DNA of 64,000 nt from Chlorella sp. KRBP (GCA_004335735.1 QAXK01001512.1:1-64000), one strand, 5' to 3'; shown: positions 1-8,231, counted from the first letter of the stretch. A program made the numbers and translations. Notes: generated by a model not told the origin, from the sequence alone.

Positions 1-5
1 ACCTC

Positions 6-551
6 GTGCTGCGCTACGAGGTGGTCCCGGTGACGCCGCTGCGCTCGCGGGCCGGCCCCCACGGCCCGGGACTGGCGGACGAGGACCGGGAGGTGGTCCG
101 TCCGCACCAGCGCGTCGCGGCCTACGCCGTCGTCGTCGCCGAGGACCGGCTGCTGCTGACCCAGCTCGCCCCCCGCACCGGGGCGGCGGGCCGGTGGAAC
201 CTGCCCGGCGGCGGCATCGAGCCCGGGGAGTCGGCGCCGGGGGCCGTCGTGCGCGAGGTGCTCGAGGAGACCGGGCAGGTGGTCGACGACGTGCGCTTCG
301 TCGACGTCATGACCCAGCACTGGGTGGGGCGCTCGGAGCGCGGCGCCGAGGACTACCACGCGGTCCGCCTCGTCCACACGGCCCGCTGCACACGACCGAC
401 CCGCCCCGTCGTGCACGACGTGGGCGGGTCGACGTCCGACGCGCGGTGGGTGCCCCTGGACGACCTCGGTTCGGTGCCGGTCGTCGCGAGCATCCCGGCG
501 GCCCTGCGCGCCGCGGGGGTCCCGGTCCCGGGGACCTGGCCGCAGTCCTGA
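6..551 (+). CDS. NUDIX hydrolase (5' end uncertain)
   Basis: A NUDIX-fold pyrophosphohydrolase, a family that removes diphosphate from nucleoside-diphosphate-linked compounds; the substrate cannot be told. The NUDIX box is plain: a GGGIEPGE stretch followed by REVLEETG at about residues 69-91 gives the G-x5-E-x7-REUxEExGU pattern, with the metal-binding glutamates present. A beta strand RVAAYAVVV at residue 36 marks the domain start. The GTG at position 6 is the first usable start, but the frame stays open to the left edge, so the gene may begin outside the window. It converges with the small membrane gene that ends 6 nt later. Confidence 0.85.
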   Translation: MLRYEVVPVTPLRSRAGPHGPGLADEDREVVRPHQRVAAYAVVVAEDRLLLTQLAPRTGAAGRWNLPGGGIEPGESAPGAVVREVLEETGQVVDDVRFVDVMTQHWVGRSERGAEDYHAVRLVHTARCTRPTRPVVHDVGGSTSDARWVPLDDLGSVPVVASIPAALRAAGVPVPGTWPQS

Positions 552-557
552 CCCGGG

Positions 558-899
558 TCAGTCCCGGTCGCGGCTGGAGCGCAGCCCGATGAGCCCGACG
601 AGCAGCACGACGGCGCCGCCGCCGACGATCGTCCACGGCCCGAGGTCGTTCCACGGGACCGAGACGTCGGTCAGCTCGGTGAGCAGGACCAGCCCGGCGG
701 TGACGAGGCCGAGGATGCCGAGCAGGAGGGCGAACGGGGCCGGACCCGGGCGGTAGCGCGGCCCCTGGGGGGCGTGGGCCTCGGCGGTGGCCGTCGCGGT
801 CGTCGTGGTGGCGGTCGGGGAGGGGGTGGCCTCCGTGTCGTCGGGCTCGCCCAGCCCGAGTTCTGCGCCGAGGGGGCGGGTGGTGTCGTCGGTGGTCAT
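558..899 (-). CDS. Small two-TM membrane protein next to PspC gene
   Basis: A 113-residue protein of unknown function. Residues 1-50 are polar and rich in Thr, Ala and Pro, with no signal peptide; two hydrophobic segments follow (about 57-75 and 91-106) and a basic tail ends the chain. This predicts a two-pass inner-membrane protein with a cytoplasmic N-terminus. It starts 2 nt after the stop of the PspC-domain gene, so the two are surely cotranscribed. By context it belongs to an envelope-stress module with the divergent PspC histidine kinase and response regulator. I recognise no named domain. Confidence 0.75.
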   Translation of the reverse strand: MTTDDTTRPLGAELGLGEPDDTEATPSPTATTTTATATAEAHAPQGPRYRPGPAPFALLLGILGLVTAGLVLLTELTDVSVPWNDLGPWTIVGGGAVVLLVGLIGLRSSRDRD

Positions 900-901
900 G
901 C

Positions 902-2290
902 TCAGCTCTCCTCGATGATCGTGACGTCGCCGATGCCGACCTCGGCCGTGATGACGAGGGCCGGGGTCCCGTCGCCGATCGTGACGTCCTGGGTGTAGTC
1001 GGTGCCGGACCGGGAGTCGACCGTGGTCAGTCCCTCCGTGCGCGTGCGGAGCTCGTGGGTGACGTCGCCGACGCCGACCTGGTTCTCGATGCGGACGTCG
1101 AGGCGGTCCGGCACGACGATCCGCAGCTCGCCCGCACCGATGCTGACGTCGATGGTGGCCGGGGTGGCTCCGGCGGGGAGGGCGACGAGCGACCCGAGGT
1201 CGAGCTCGGCGTCGCCGACCCCGAGGTGGTAGGTGGCCGGCAGGCTGGTGGTGGTGGGCACCCAGACCCGCTCTCCCACACCGTTGGTCGCCGGGCTGTT
1301 GGCGACGAGGGTGGCGAGCACCGTGCTCAGCCCGAGGACGATGACGAGGAAGCCGCTGAACCCGGACGCCCGACCGCGGATGCCGAGGCCGAGGACGACC
1401 GCCGAGGCGCCGGCGAGGGCCAGGGCCAGCCCGAGGACACCCGGCTCACCGGTGAAGCCCACCGGGTCGGCGATCGCGACCCCGAGCCCGAGGAGGGCGA
1501 TGACCAGCCCGAGCGTCACGAGGCCGACGAACCCGCTGGGGCGACGACGGCGCGGTGACGGCGGGAGGGGCGGGGGCGGAGGGGCGATCGGCCGGGGCGG
1601 CACCGGAGGCACGGGGGTGCCGCCGTACGGGCCCTGCGGGTACACCGGCGGGGCCTGCGCGGTCGCGGGACCGGCGACGGGCGCGCCGTACGGAGCCGGC
1701 GGGTGCCGGTAGCCGCCGGGCGGGGCGGGCGCGGGTCCGGCCGTCGGGGCGGGCGGGGTCGGGGGAGCCGACATCGGGGAACCTCCGGGAGGTGGGGGCG
1801 GGGGGTAGGCGGCCTGGGTGGGCCAGGGTCCGGTCCGGGGGCTGCGGCTGCGGGTGGCGAGGAACCACACGACGAGCCCGACCGGGACGAGCAGCCAGAA
1901 CGGGCCGCCCCACGGGTCGCCGCCGGCGCCGATGGACACCAGGCCCCCGAGCACGACGACCCCGGTGACGACCGCGAGGACGATGGCCCAGGCGTCACCC
2001 TGGCGCAGCGCCCGCTCGGCGAGGATGTCGCCGCGGCGGTCCGGCAGGAGCAGCCAGAGGGCGAGGTAGACCGGCAGCCCGATGCCGCCGGCGACCGTCA
2101 GGGCGATGGCGGCGGCCCGGATGAGCAGCGGGTCGACGTCGAAGCGGGCGGCGAGGCCGGCGCAGACGCCGCCGAACCAGCGGCGCTCGGTGTCGCGCCG
2201 CACGCCGAGGCCGCGCAGCCTCTCGAGGCCGTCGTCGAGGACGCCGGGACCGCCGGCGGGCGGTGGCTGGGAGGTGGAGGTGTCCGTCAT
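902..2290 (-). CDS. PspC-domain membrane protein with LiaF-like C-terminus
   Basis: A 462-residue membrane protein. Residues 35-90 form a PspC domain (RRWFGGVCAGLAARF, then LPVYLALWLLLP), the module of phage-shock and envelope-stress proteins. A second TM pair and a long Pro/Gly-rich linker (about 150-265) follow, then further TM helices, and the last 110 residues have the repeated beta pattern of LiaF-like (DUF2154) proteins (VGVGDVTHEL, VGIGDVTII). LiaF proteins restrain sensor kinases that respond to cell-wall stress, and a PspC-bearing kinase lies divergently next door, so this is a likely sensor or brake of that system. I chose the ATG at 2290 over an upstream in-frame start because the latter adds only low-complexity residues overlapping the shared promoter region. 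Confidence 0.82.
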   Translation of the reverse strand: MTDTSTSQPPPAGGPGVLDDGLERLRGLGVRRDTERRWFGGVCAGLAARFDVDPLLIRAAAIALTVAGGIGLPVYLALWLLLPDRRGDILAERALRQGDAWAIVLAVVTGVVVLGGLVSIGAGGDPWGGPFWLLVPVGLVVWFLATRSRSPRTGPWPTQAAYPPPPPPGGSPMSAPPTPPAPTAGPAPAPPGGYRHPPAPYGAPVAGPATAQAPPVYPQGPYGGTPVPPVPPRPIAPPPPPLPPSPRRRRPSGFVGLVTLGLVIALLGLGVAIADPVGFTGEPGVLGLALALAGASAVVLGLGIRGRASGFSGFLVIVLGLSTVLATLVANSPATNGVGERVWVPTTTSLPATYHLGVGDAELDLGSLVALPAGATPATIDVSIGAGELRIVVPDRLDVRIENQVGVGDVTHELRTRTEGLTTVDSRSGTDYTQDVTIGDGTPALVITAEVGIGDVTIIEES

Positions 2291-2394
2291 GGCACTCACT
2301 CTCGTGCCCCGCGGCCCGGGCCCGCCATGAGGGTCGACCCTGAGCACCCCCTGACCGGACCCCGGGAGCAGGCCGCAGGGGCCCGCGCGTGCGT

Positions 2395-2400
2395 CAGGAT
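2395..2400 (+). promoter_or_regulatory. Leaderless -10 (CAGGAT) for PspC histidine kinase
   Basis: CAGGAT is separated by exactly 6 nt (GGGGGC) from the GTG at 2407, the spacing seen at many genes in this window. It supports that GTG rather than the upstream in-frame one. Confidence 0.5.
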
Positions 2401-2406
2401 GGGGGC

Positions 2407-3657
2407 GTGCCCACTCCCTACGAGCCCGCCGCGACCCGCGTGCGCCCCGGCCCGCCGCCGGACCCGGTGTCCGCGCGGCCGGGGCTGGTCCGTGCCCGCG
2501 GGGCCGGCTGGACCCCCGGGGTCTGCGACGCCGTGGCCCGCCACCTCGGGCTGTCGCGGCGGCTGGTGCGGGTGGCCTTCGTCGTCCTCGCCTTCTCCGG
2601 CGGCGCGGGCGTGGCCGCCTACCTCTTCCTCTGGGCCCTGACGCCCGAGGGTGACGTCGGCGCGGGCCCCGTCGAGCACACGCCGTGGTCCGAGCGCCGG
2701 CGCTGGAGCGTCCTGCTCGTCGCCGGGTTCGTGCTCGTCCTGGCCGGCGGGTTCCTCCTCGTGCCGGGCATCGGTGTCTCGGTGCGCGGCTCGGTGCTCA
2801 TCCCGCTCTTCGTCATCGGCGTCGGCGCGGTCGTCGCGTGGTCCAACCTCGACCAGACGCAGCGCTCGCGGTGGCTCACCGGCGGCCGCGACGGGATGGG
2901 CTGGGCGCGGGTCGCCATCGGCACCGGGCTGACGCTCGTCGGCATCCTCGTGCTCGTCACCCGCGGCAGCTCGGTGAGCGTCCTCTGGGACGCCGTGCTC
3001 GCCGCGTTCGCGGTGCTCGCCGGCGCGCTGATCCTCGCCGCCCCCTGGGCGGTCCGGCTGTGGGCCGACTTCCGGCGCGAGCAGGTCGCCGCGGCCCGGG
3101 CCACCGAGCGGGCCGACATCGCCGCGCACCTGCACGACTCCGTGCTGCAGACCCTCGCCCTCATCCAGCGCCAGTCCGCCGACCCCGCCGCCGTCACCCG
3201 CCTCGCGAGGGCCCAGGAGCGCGAGCTGCGCACCTGGCTCTACGACGGGCCGCAGGGCTCGCAGTCCTCGCTCGCGGCGGCGGTCACCGAGGTCGCCCAC
3301 GAGGTCGAGGACCTGCACGGCGTCCCCGTCGACCTCGTCGTCACCGGTGACCGACCCTTCGAGCAGCACGGGGCGGCCCTGTCGCGGGCCCTGCGCGAGG
3401 CGCTGCTCAACGCCGTCCGGCACGGCAGCCCCCCCGTCACCGCCTACGTCGAGATCGGACCCGCCGGGGTCGAGGCGTTCGTCCGCGACCGCGGCGCCGG
3501 CTTCGACCCCGACACCGTGCCGGAGGACCGCCTCGGCGTCCGGCAGTCCGTCCTCGGCCGGATGGAGCGCCACGGCGGCGCGGCCCGCATCCGGCGGCGC
3601 GAGGACGGCACCGAGGTCGAGCTGCGCCTGCCGCCCATCGAAGGAGAAGAACCATGA
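2407..3657 (+). CDS. PspC-domain sensor histidine kinase (HisKA_3 type)
   Basis: A 416-residue membrane histidine kinase. An N-terminal PspC domain (about residues 22-80) is followed by several TM helices to about 220, then a HisKA_3 dimerisation/phosphoacceptor segment HLHDSVLQTL with the likely phosphohistidine at H243, and a HATPase_c domain with an N-box (ALLNAVRHG) and a DRGAGFD glycine loop. It would phosphorylate the LuxR-type regulator whose ATG overlaps its stop codon by 4 nt. PspC fused to a NarL-class kinase is known in actinobacteria; the divergent PspC/LiaF-like gene is probably its partner. The inducing signal is presumably envelope stress, which is inference. Confidence 0.9.
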   Translation: MPTPYEPAATRVRPGPPPDPVSARPGLVRARGAGWTPGVCDAVARHLGLSRRLVRVAFVVLAFSGGAGVAAYLFLWALTPEGDVGAGPVEHTPWSERRRWSVLLVAGFVLVLAGGFLLVPGIGVSVRGSVLIPLFVIGVGAVVAWSNLDQTQRSRWLTGGRDGMGWARVAIGTGLTLVGILVLVTRGSSVSVLWDAVLAAFAVLAGALILAAPWAVRLWADFRREQVAAARATERADIAAHLHDSVLQTLALIQRQSADPAAVTRLARAQERELRTWLYDGPQGSQSSLAAAVTEVAHEVEDLHGVPVDLVVTGDRPFEQHGAALSRALREALLNAVRHGSPPVTAYVEIGPAGVEAFVRDRGAGFDPDTVPEDRLGVRQSVLGRMERHGGAARIRRREDGTEVELRLPPIEGEEP

Positions 3658-4367
3658 CCAGCCAGAGCACCCCGGCCGCCCCGGCCCCCATCCGCGTCGT
3701 CCTCGTCGACGACCACCGGATGTTCCGCACGGGCGTGCGCGCCGAGCTCACCGAGGCGATGGCCGCCGGGGGAGCGGTCTGCGAGTTCGTCGGCGAGGCA
3801 CCGGACGTCGACAGCGCGATCGCCGTCATCCGCAAGGAGACCCCCGACGTCGTGCTCCTCGACGTCCACCTGCCCGGCGGCTCGGGCAACGGTGGCGGTG
3901 ACGTCATCCGGGGGTGCGCCGGGGTCGAGACGGCGTCCGGTGCGCCCGTGCGCTTCCTCGCGCTGTCGGTGTCCGACGCCGCCGAGGACGTCATCGCCGT
4001 CATCCGGGCCGGCGCCCGCGGCTACGTCACCAAGACGATCAACGCGCGGGACCTCGTGACCGCGATCCGGCGGGTGTCCGACGGCGACGCGGTGTTCTCG
4101 CCCCGGCTGGCCGGGTTCGTCCTCGACGCCTTCGGGGCGGCCGCCGGCGAGATCGCGGAGGTCGACGAGGAGCTCGACCGGCTCTCGGCGCGCGAGCGCG
4201 AGGTGATGCGGCTCATCGCCCGCGGCTTCCAGTACAAGGAGGTCGCCAAGGAGCTGTTCATCTCGGTCAAGACCGTCGAGACCCACGTGTCGTCGGTGCT
4301 GCGCAAGCTCCAGCTCTCCTCGCGCCACGAGCTGACCGCGTGGGCGATGGGCCGCCGGCTCGTCTGA
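3654..4367 (+). CDS. LuxR/NarL-family response regulator
   Basis: A 237-residue DNA-binding response regulator. The receiver domain has the acidic pair D19-D20 and the phosphoacceptor D70 in DVVLLDVHLPGG; the C-terminal LuxR helix-turn-helix begins at about residue 172 (LSAREREVMRLIARG) and includes VKTVETHVSSVLRKL. A strong ribosome site, GAAGGAGAAG, sits in the end of the kinase gene, and the genes overlap by ATGA, so translation is coupled. It is the cognate regulator of the PspC-domain kinase. A Gly/Asn-rich insertion (GGSGNGGG) just after the phosphorylation site is a minor oddity. Confidence 0.92.
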   Translation: MTSQSTPAAPAPIRVVLVDDHRMFRTGVRAELTEAMAAGGAVCEFVGEAPDVDSAIAVIRKETPDVVLLDVHLPGGSGNGGGDVIRGCAGVETASGAPVRFLALSVSDAAEDVIAVIRAGARGYVTKTINARDLVTAIRRVSDGDAVFSPRLAGFVLDAFGAAAGEIAEVDEELDRLSAREREVMRLIARGFQYKEVAKELFISVKTVETHVSSVLRKLQLSSRHELTAWAMGRRLV

Positions 4368-4379
4368 CCCGCCTGCCCC

Positions 4380-4385
4380 TACGCT
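4380..4385 (+). promoter_or_regulatory. Leaderless -10 (TACGCT)
   Basis: TACGCT lies exactly 6 nt before the ATG at 4392. An in-frame GTG at 4386 directly abuts the hexamer and would be excluded from the transcript, so the ATG is preferred. Confidence 0.6.
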
Positions 4386-4391
4386 GTGGCC

Positions 4392-4748
4392 ATGGAGTTC
4401 GTCGAGCACGTCCTCGTCCTGCTGCACCTCCTCGGGATGGCGGCCATCGTCGGCAGCGCGGTCTTCGTGGCCCGCGGGAAGGCCACCCCGGCGCTCGTGT
4501 GGGGCGCTCGCGCCCAGCTCGTCACGGGGCTGCTGCTCGTCGGTATCGCCGAGGCGGGGGACGACCCCGTCAACCACGCGAAGATCGGTGTCAAGCTCGT
4601 CGTCGCGATCGCCGTCGCGGCCTGCGCCGAGATCGCCGCGGGGAAGGCCCGCCGGGGTGAGGGCGAGCGGCCGCAGCTCGTCATGGCCGCCGGCTGGCTG
4701 GCCGTCCTCAACGCCGCGGTCGCCGTCCTCTGGACCACCGGCGGCTGA
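4392..4748 (+). CDS. Four-TM integral membrane protein
   Basis: A 118-residue hydrophobic protein with four predicted membrane helices (about residues 3-22, 36-53, 65-83 and 93-114) and no signal peptide or recognised catalytic motif. It resembles small actinobacterial integral membrane proteins with no known function. The gene has its own leaderless promoter, so it is not simply the third gene of the kinase/regulator operon, although it lies 24 nt downstream. Its stop codon lies inside a short inverted repeat shared with the convergent quinone reductase gene. Confidence 0.75.
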   Translation: MEFVEHVLVLLHLLGMAAIVGSAVFVARGKATPALVWGARAQLVTGLLLVGIAEAGDDPVNHAKIGVKLVVAIAVAACAEIAAGKARRGEGERPQLVMAAGWLAVLNAAVAVLWTTGG

Positions 4749-4766
4749 CCCCGCCCTCCGGGGTCA
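4746..4766. terminator. Bidirectional terminator built on two stop codons
   Basis: TGACCCC (4746-4752) and GGGGTCA (4760-4766) form a 7-bp stem. Its ends are the stop codons of the two convergent genes: TGA on the plus strand and TGA on the minus strand. No T-run follows, as is usual in such GC-rich DNA. Confidence 0.5.
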
Positions 4767-5747
4767 GGGGACGAGCAGGAGCTTGCCCTGGGTCCGCCGG
4801 CCCTCGAGGTCGCGGTAGGCCCGAGCGGCCTCGGTGAGGGGGTAGCGCCCGCCGATGCTCACCTGCAGCGAGCCGTCGGCGATCGCGGAGAACACCTCGC
4901 GGGAGCGCCACTCGAGCTCCTCGCGGTCGGCGATGTGGTCGCCGAGCTTGGGGCGGGTGACGAACGCCGACCCCGCGGCGTTGAGCCGCTGGAGGTCGAA
5001 CGGCGGCACCTGGCCGCTCGCGCCACCGAAGAGCACGAGCAGGCCGCGGCGCCGGAGCGAGGCGAGCGAGGCGTCGAAGGTGTCCTTGCCGACCCCGTCG
5101 TAGACCACGTCGACCCCACGCCCGGCGGCCTCCCGCACCGCCGCGGCGAGGTCGTCGACCGCCCGGTAGTCGATGACGTGGTCGGCGCCGAGCCCGGCCG
5201 CGGTCGCGCACTTCTCGGCCCCGCCGGCGGTCGCGACGACCACGCCGCCCCGGGACCGGACCATCTGGACGAGCAGCTGCCCGACGCCACCGGCCGCGGC
5301 GTGGACGAGGGCGACGGTGCCCTCGGTGACGGGGAACGTGCTCGTCACGAGGTAGTGGGCGGTCAGGCCCTGGAGCATGGCGGCCGCGGCGACGTCGAGG
5401 TCGACCCCGTCGGGGACGGCGACGACGCCGTCGGCGGGCTGCACGGAGAACCGCGCCGCGCTGCCGAGGCCTTGTGGCCACGCGACGTGGTCGCCGACCG
5501 CGAACCCCGCGGCCCCGTCGCCCACGGCCACGACCGTCCCGGCGCCCTCGTTGCCGGCGACGAACGGCGTGTCCATCGGGTAGACGCCCTCGCGCTGGTA
5601 GACGTCGATGAAGTTGACGCCCGCGGCGGCCACCTCGACGAGCAGCTCACCGGGGCCGGGCTCGGGCGCCGGGCGGTCCTCGACGACGAGGACGTCCGCG
5701 CCACCGGCGGTGGGGACGACGAGGCTGGGTCCGTGGCGGTCGCTCAT
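4764..5747 (-). CDS. Zinc-independent NADPH:quinone reductase (MDR family)
   Basis: A 327-residue medium-chain reductase of the quinone oxidoreductase branch. The N-terminal GroES-like domain has the family pattern AGVNFIDVYQREGVYP and GNEGAGTVVAVG; the Rossmann domain has the nucleotide motif AAAGGVGQLLVQ at about residues 150-161. The cysteines that hold zinc in alcohol dehydrogenases are absent, which fits a QOR-type enzyme reducing quinones or enones with NADPH in the cytosol. The start is supported by a TAGGCT hexamer 6 nt upstream of the ATG. It is probably monocistronic, given a 20-nt gap and separate promoters on both sides. Confidence 0.9.
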   Translation of the reverse strand: MSDRHGPSLVVPTAGGADVLVVEDRPAPEPGPGELLVEVAAAGVNFIDVYQREGVYPMDTPFVAGNEGAGTVVAVGDGAAGFAVGDHVAWPQGLGSAARFSVQPADGVVAVPDGVDLDVAAAAMLQGLTAHYLVTSTFPVTEGTVALVHAAAGGVGQLLVQMVRSRGGVVVATAGGAEKCATAAGLGADHVIDYRAVDDLAAAVREAAGRGVDVVYDGVGKDTFDASLASLRRRGLLVLFGGASGQVPPFDLQRLNAAGSAFVTRPKLGDHIADREELEWRSREVFSAIADGSLQVSIGGRYPLTEAARAYRDLEGRRTQGKLLLVP

Positions 5748-5753
5748 GCCGCC

Positions 5754-5759
5754 AGCCTA
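5754..5759 (-). promoter_or_regulatory. Leaderless -10 (TAGGCT) for quinone reductase
   Basis: Read on the minus strand, TAGGCT is followed by 6 nt (GGCGGC) and the ATG at 5747. Confidence 0.6.
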
Positions 5760-5767
5760 GGTCGGCC

Positions 5768-6340
5768 TCAGGTGCCGGTGGGGAGCCAGTAGCGCCGCTT
5801 GCCCTGGCGGACGTCCTCCAGCACCCCTCCGCACGTCTCGATGACGCGCCGCGACCCCTCGTTGTCGACGTCGCAGGTGAGCAGGGCGGAGTCGATGCCG
5901 AGGGCCGCGGCCTCGGGCAGCGCCAGCCGCAGCGCCGCCGTCGCGATGCCCCGGCGGCGGGCGGAGGGTCGCACCGAGTAGCCGATGTGCCCGGCGACCT
6001 CGAGGAGGAACGGGGTCAACCGGTGCCGGACCGAGATCGACCCGAGGTAGGTGTCGGGGGCGGCGTCGTCGACGACCCAGAAGAAGGTGCAGGGCACGTG
6101 CCCCGTGATCCGAGGGGCGTCCTCGCGCGCCTGGTCGCGGCGCCGGGCGGCGAACCGCTCGAAGCCGCCGGGGGTCTCGAGCTCGTCACGGGTGAACGCG
6201 ACGCCCGCGAAGCCCTCGTCCGCCTCCTCGACCCACACCCCGTCGCCGTCGCGGTGACCCTCGCCGAGGGCCACGAACTCGTCGTGCGCGTCGAGGTACG
6301 AGCGCTGCATCCGGGCGTCGGGCGTGGCGAGGACGATCAT
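5768..6340 (-). CDS. GNAT-family N-acetyltransferase
   Basis: A 190-residue GNAT enzyme that would transfer an acyl group from acetyl-CoA to an amine; the substrate is unknown. The acetyl-CoA binding motif A is visible as HIGYSVRPSARRRGIATAALRLAL at about residues 117-140, with the R/Q-x-x-G-x-A loop RRRGIA, followed by a CDVDNEGSRRVIETCGG segment typical of RimJ/L-like acetyltransferases. An initial ATP-DARMQRSYLDAHDEF stretch fits the YqjG/RimJ-like branch. The start is fixed by a TACCGT hexamer 6 nt upstream. Confidence 0.88.
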   Translation of the reverse strand: MIVLATPDARMQRSYLDAHDEFVALGEGHRDGDGVWVEEADEGFAGVAFTRDELETPGGFERFAARRRDQAREDAPRITGHVPCTFFWVVDDAAPDTYLGSISVRHRLTPFLLEVAGHIGYSVRPSARRRGIATAALRLALPEAAALGIDSALLTCDVDNEGSRRVIETCGGVLEDVRQGKRRYWLPTGT

Positions 6341-6346
6341 CGGCCG

Positions 6347-6352
6347 ACGGTA
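6347..6352 (-). promoter_or_regulatory. Leaderless -10 (TACCGT) for GNAT gene
   Basis: On the minus strand TACCGT, 6 nt (CGGCCG), then the ATG at 6340. Confidence 0.6.
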
Positions 6353-6380
6353 GCCGCGCGAGCCGGTGCGCGCGAACGGG

Positions 6381-7214
6381 TTACGCGCGCAGCCCGAGGA
6401 GCACCTCGTCGAGCATGGCCGGAGTCAGCCGGCCCGTGAAGGTGTTGTGCGGGCTCACGTGGTAGCAGCCGACGAGCCGTACGGCCCGGCCCCCGGGCGT
6501 TGTCAGGGGGACCTCGGCGCCGTGCCCGAACCGCGGCTTCGGGCGGGGGACCTCCCAGCCGAGGGCCCTGGTCGCGGCCAGCGCCGCGTCCCAGCCGATC
6601 GCCCCGAGGCAGAGGACCGCGCGCAGCCGGGGTGCGGCCAGCTCGAGGTCGCGCTCCAGCCAGGGCGAGCAGGCGGCCCGCTCGGCCGGGGTCGGCGTGT
6701 TGGCCGGCGGGGCGCACCGGACGGCGGCGACGATGCGCAGGCCGGTCAGCGCCTGCCCGTCCCCGGCCGCCACCGAGGTCGGCTGCGCCGCGAAGCCGGT
6801 GCGGTGCAGGGCGGCCCACAGGAAGTCGCCGGAGGAGTCGCCCGTGAACATCCGACCGGTGCGGTTGGTGCCGTTCGCGGCCGGGGCCAGCCCGACGAGC
6901 AGGGCCTCGGCGTGCGGGTCCCCGAAGGAGGGACCGGGCCGCCCCCAGTACGGCTGGTCGGCGAACGAGGCCCGCCGGCCCGTGCGGGCCACCTCCTCGC
7001 GCCACCGGACGAGCCGGGTGCAGGCCCGGCACACCGAGATCCGCGCCTGGAGCTCCGGGACGTCCGGGGCCGAGGCCGCGAGCCGCCGGACGCGGGCCGC
7101 CGTCGTCGCCACCGGGGTGTCGGGGTCGGCGGGGTCGCCCGGCCAGCCGGAGCCGGGCGGGACCGGGGAGGGGAGGAGCTCGCCGGTGACCGGGTGCGGG
7201 TCGAGGTGCTCCAT
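6381..7214 (-). CDS. Uracil-DNA glycosylase, family 5 (UdgB-like)
   Basis: A 277-residue DNA repair glycosylase that removes uracil, and in this family also other deaminated bases, from DNA. The family-5 signature GLAPAANGTNRTGRMFTGD is at about residues 112-130, and the second active-site motif HVSPHNTFTGRL near residue 252. Family 5 differs from family 4 by lacking a polar catalytic residue in motif 1, which fits the alanine here. Cysteines at VCRACTRL, RCAPP and AACSPWL match the usual 4Fe-4S ligands. The start has a TAGGGT hexamer 6 nt upstream. It is divergent from the D-amino-acid oxidase gene. Confidence 0.92.
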   Translation of the reverse strand: MEHLDPHPVTGELLPSPVPPGSGWPGDPADPDTPVATTAARVRRLAASAPDVPELQARISVCRACTRLVRWREEVARTGRRASFADQPYWGRPGPSFGDPHAEALLVGLAPAANGTNRTGRMFTGDSSGDFLWAALHRTGFAAQPTSVAAGDGQALTGLRIVAAVRCAPPANTPTPAERAACSPWLERDLELAAPRLRAVLCLGAIGWDAALAATRALGWEVPRPKPRFGHGAEVPLTTPGGRAVRLVGCYHVSPHNTFTGRLTPAMLDEVLLGLRA

Positions 7215-7220
7215 GGGCCG

Positions 7221-7226
7221 ACCCTA
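7221..7226 (-). promoter_or_regulatory. Leaderless -10 (TAGGGT) for udg gene
   Basis: On the minus strand TAGGGT, 6 nt (CGGCCC), then the ATG at 7214. Confidence 0.6.
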
Positions 7227-7267
7227 CGACCCCGGCGTGGCGGCGGGTCCGGACGCTGCCGCTCCCC

Positions 7268-7273
7268 GACGAT
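7268..7273 (+). promoter_or_regulatory. Possible leaderless -10 (GACGAT)
   Basis: GACGAT lies 6 nt (GGGGGC) before the GTG at 7280. It keeps the conserved A and final T but lacks the first T, so it is a weaker match than its neighbours. Confidence 0.4.
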
Positions 7274-7279
7274 GGGGGC

Positions 7280-8215
7280 GTGGCTCGGGTGACGGTCGTC
7301 GGTGGTGGTGTCGTGGGGCTGACGTCCGCGCTGCGCCTCGCGGACGCGGGCCACGAGGTGCGGTGCGTGCGGGACGTGCCCGCCGCCGGCACGGTGTCCG
7401 CGGTGGCCGGGGGCCTCTGGTTCCCGTACCACGTGGAGCCTCGGGACCGCGTCGTCGCGTGGGGGCTTGTCTCCCTCGAGCGGTTCACGGCCCTGGCGGC
7501 CGACCCCACCGCAGGGGTCGCCCTGCGCGAGGGGCTCCTCGTCGAGCGCACCGGGCCCGACCGGTGGTGGACCGAGGGCGTGCGCGGCTGGCGGGACGCC
7601 CGGCCCGAGGAGCTCCCTGACGGTGCCGTCTCGGGCGTCGTCGCGCGAATGCCCCTCGTCGCCATGCCGGTGCACCTCGACTGGCTCGAGAAGCGCTGTG
7701 CGGCAGCGGGTGTCGAGCTCGGCTCCGGACGCGTGCACGACCTCGACGAGCTCGAGGACGACGTCGTCGTCCTCGCCACGGGGCTGCGCTCCGGCGACCT
7801 GCTGCCCGGCGTCGACGTGCGGCCCTCCCGCGGCCAAGTGGCGCTGCTCGCCAACCCCGGGATCGACCGCTGGCTCGTCGACGACGACGCCCGCGGCGGG
7901 ATGACCTACGTGCTGCCGCACCCGGGGTGGGTCGTCTGCGGCGGCACCGACGTCCCGGACGCCTCGGACGAGCCCGACCCCGCGGTCCACGAGGCCATCG
8001 TCGCGCGCTGCCGGGCCGCCGTCCCCGCCCTGCGCGACGCCGAGGTGCTCGGCTCCCGCGTGGGCCTGCGTCCGGTTGCCGCGGCCGTCGACCTGCGGGT
8101 GCACGAGCACCACGGGCGCCCGGTCGTCACCAACACCGGCCATGGTGGCGCGGGGGTCACGCTCTCGTGGGGCTGCGCCGAGGAGGTCGTCCGCCTCGTC
8201 ACCGAGGTGGGCTGA
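7280..8215 (+). CDS. D-amino-acid oxidase (FAD-dependent, DAO family)
   Basis: A 311-residue flavoprotein oxidase. The dinucleotide-binding motif VVGGGVVGLTSALRLADAG is at residues 6-24, followed by AGGLWFPYHVEP, a hallmark of D-amino-acid oxidases. Near the C-terminus are RVGLRPVAAAVDLRV and NTGHGGAGVTLSWGCA, which hold the substrate carboxylate-binding arginine and the second FAD contact. It would oxidatively deaminate D-amino acids to keto acids, ammonia and H2O2. No peroxisomal-type tail or signal peptide is present, so it is cytosolic. The role may be peptidoglycan D-amino-acid turnover; that is inference. Confidence 0.9.
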   Translation: MARVTVVGGGVVGLTSALRLADAGHEVRCVRDVPAAGTVSAVAGGLWFPYHVEPRDRVVAWGLVSLERFTALAADPTAGVALREGLLVERTGPDRWWTEGVRGWRDARPEELPDGAVSGVVARMPLVAMPVHLDWLEKRCAAAGVELGSGRVHDLDELEDDVVVLATGLRSGDLLPGVDVRPSRGQVALLANPGIDRWLVDDDARGGMTYVLPHPGWVVCGGTDVPDASDEPDPAVHEAIVARCRAAVPALRDAEVLGSRVGLRPVAAAVDLRVHEHHGRPVVTNTGHGGAGVTLSWGCAEEVVRLVTEVG

Positions 8216-8231
8216 CGCCGCGGACGTCGGC

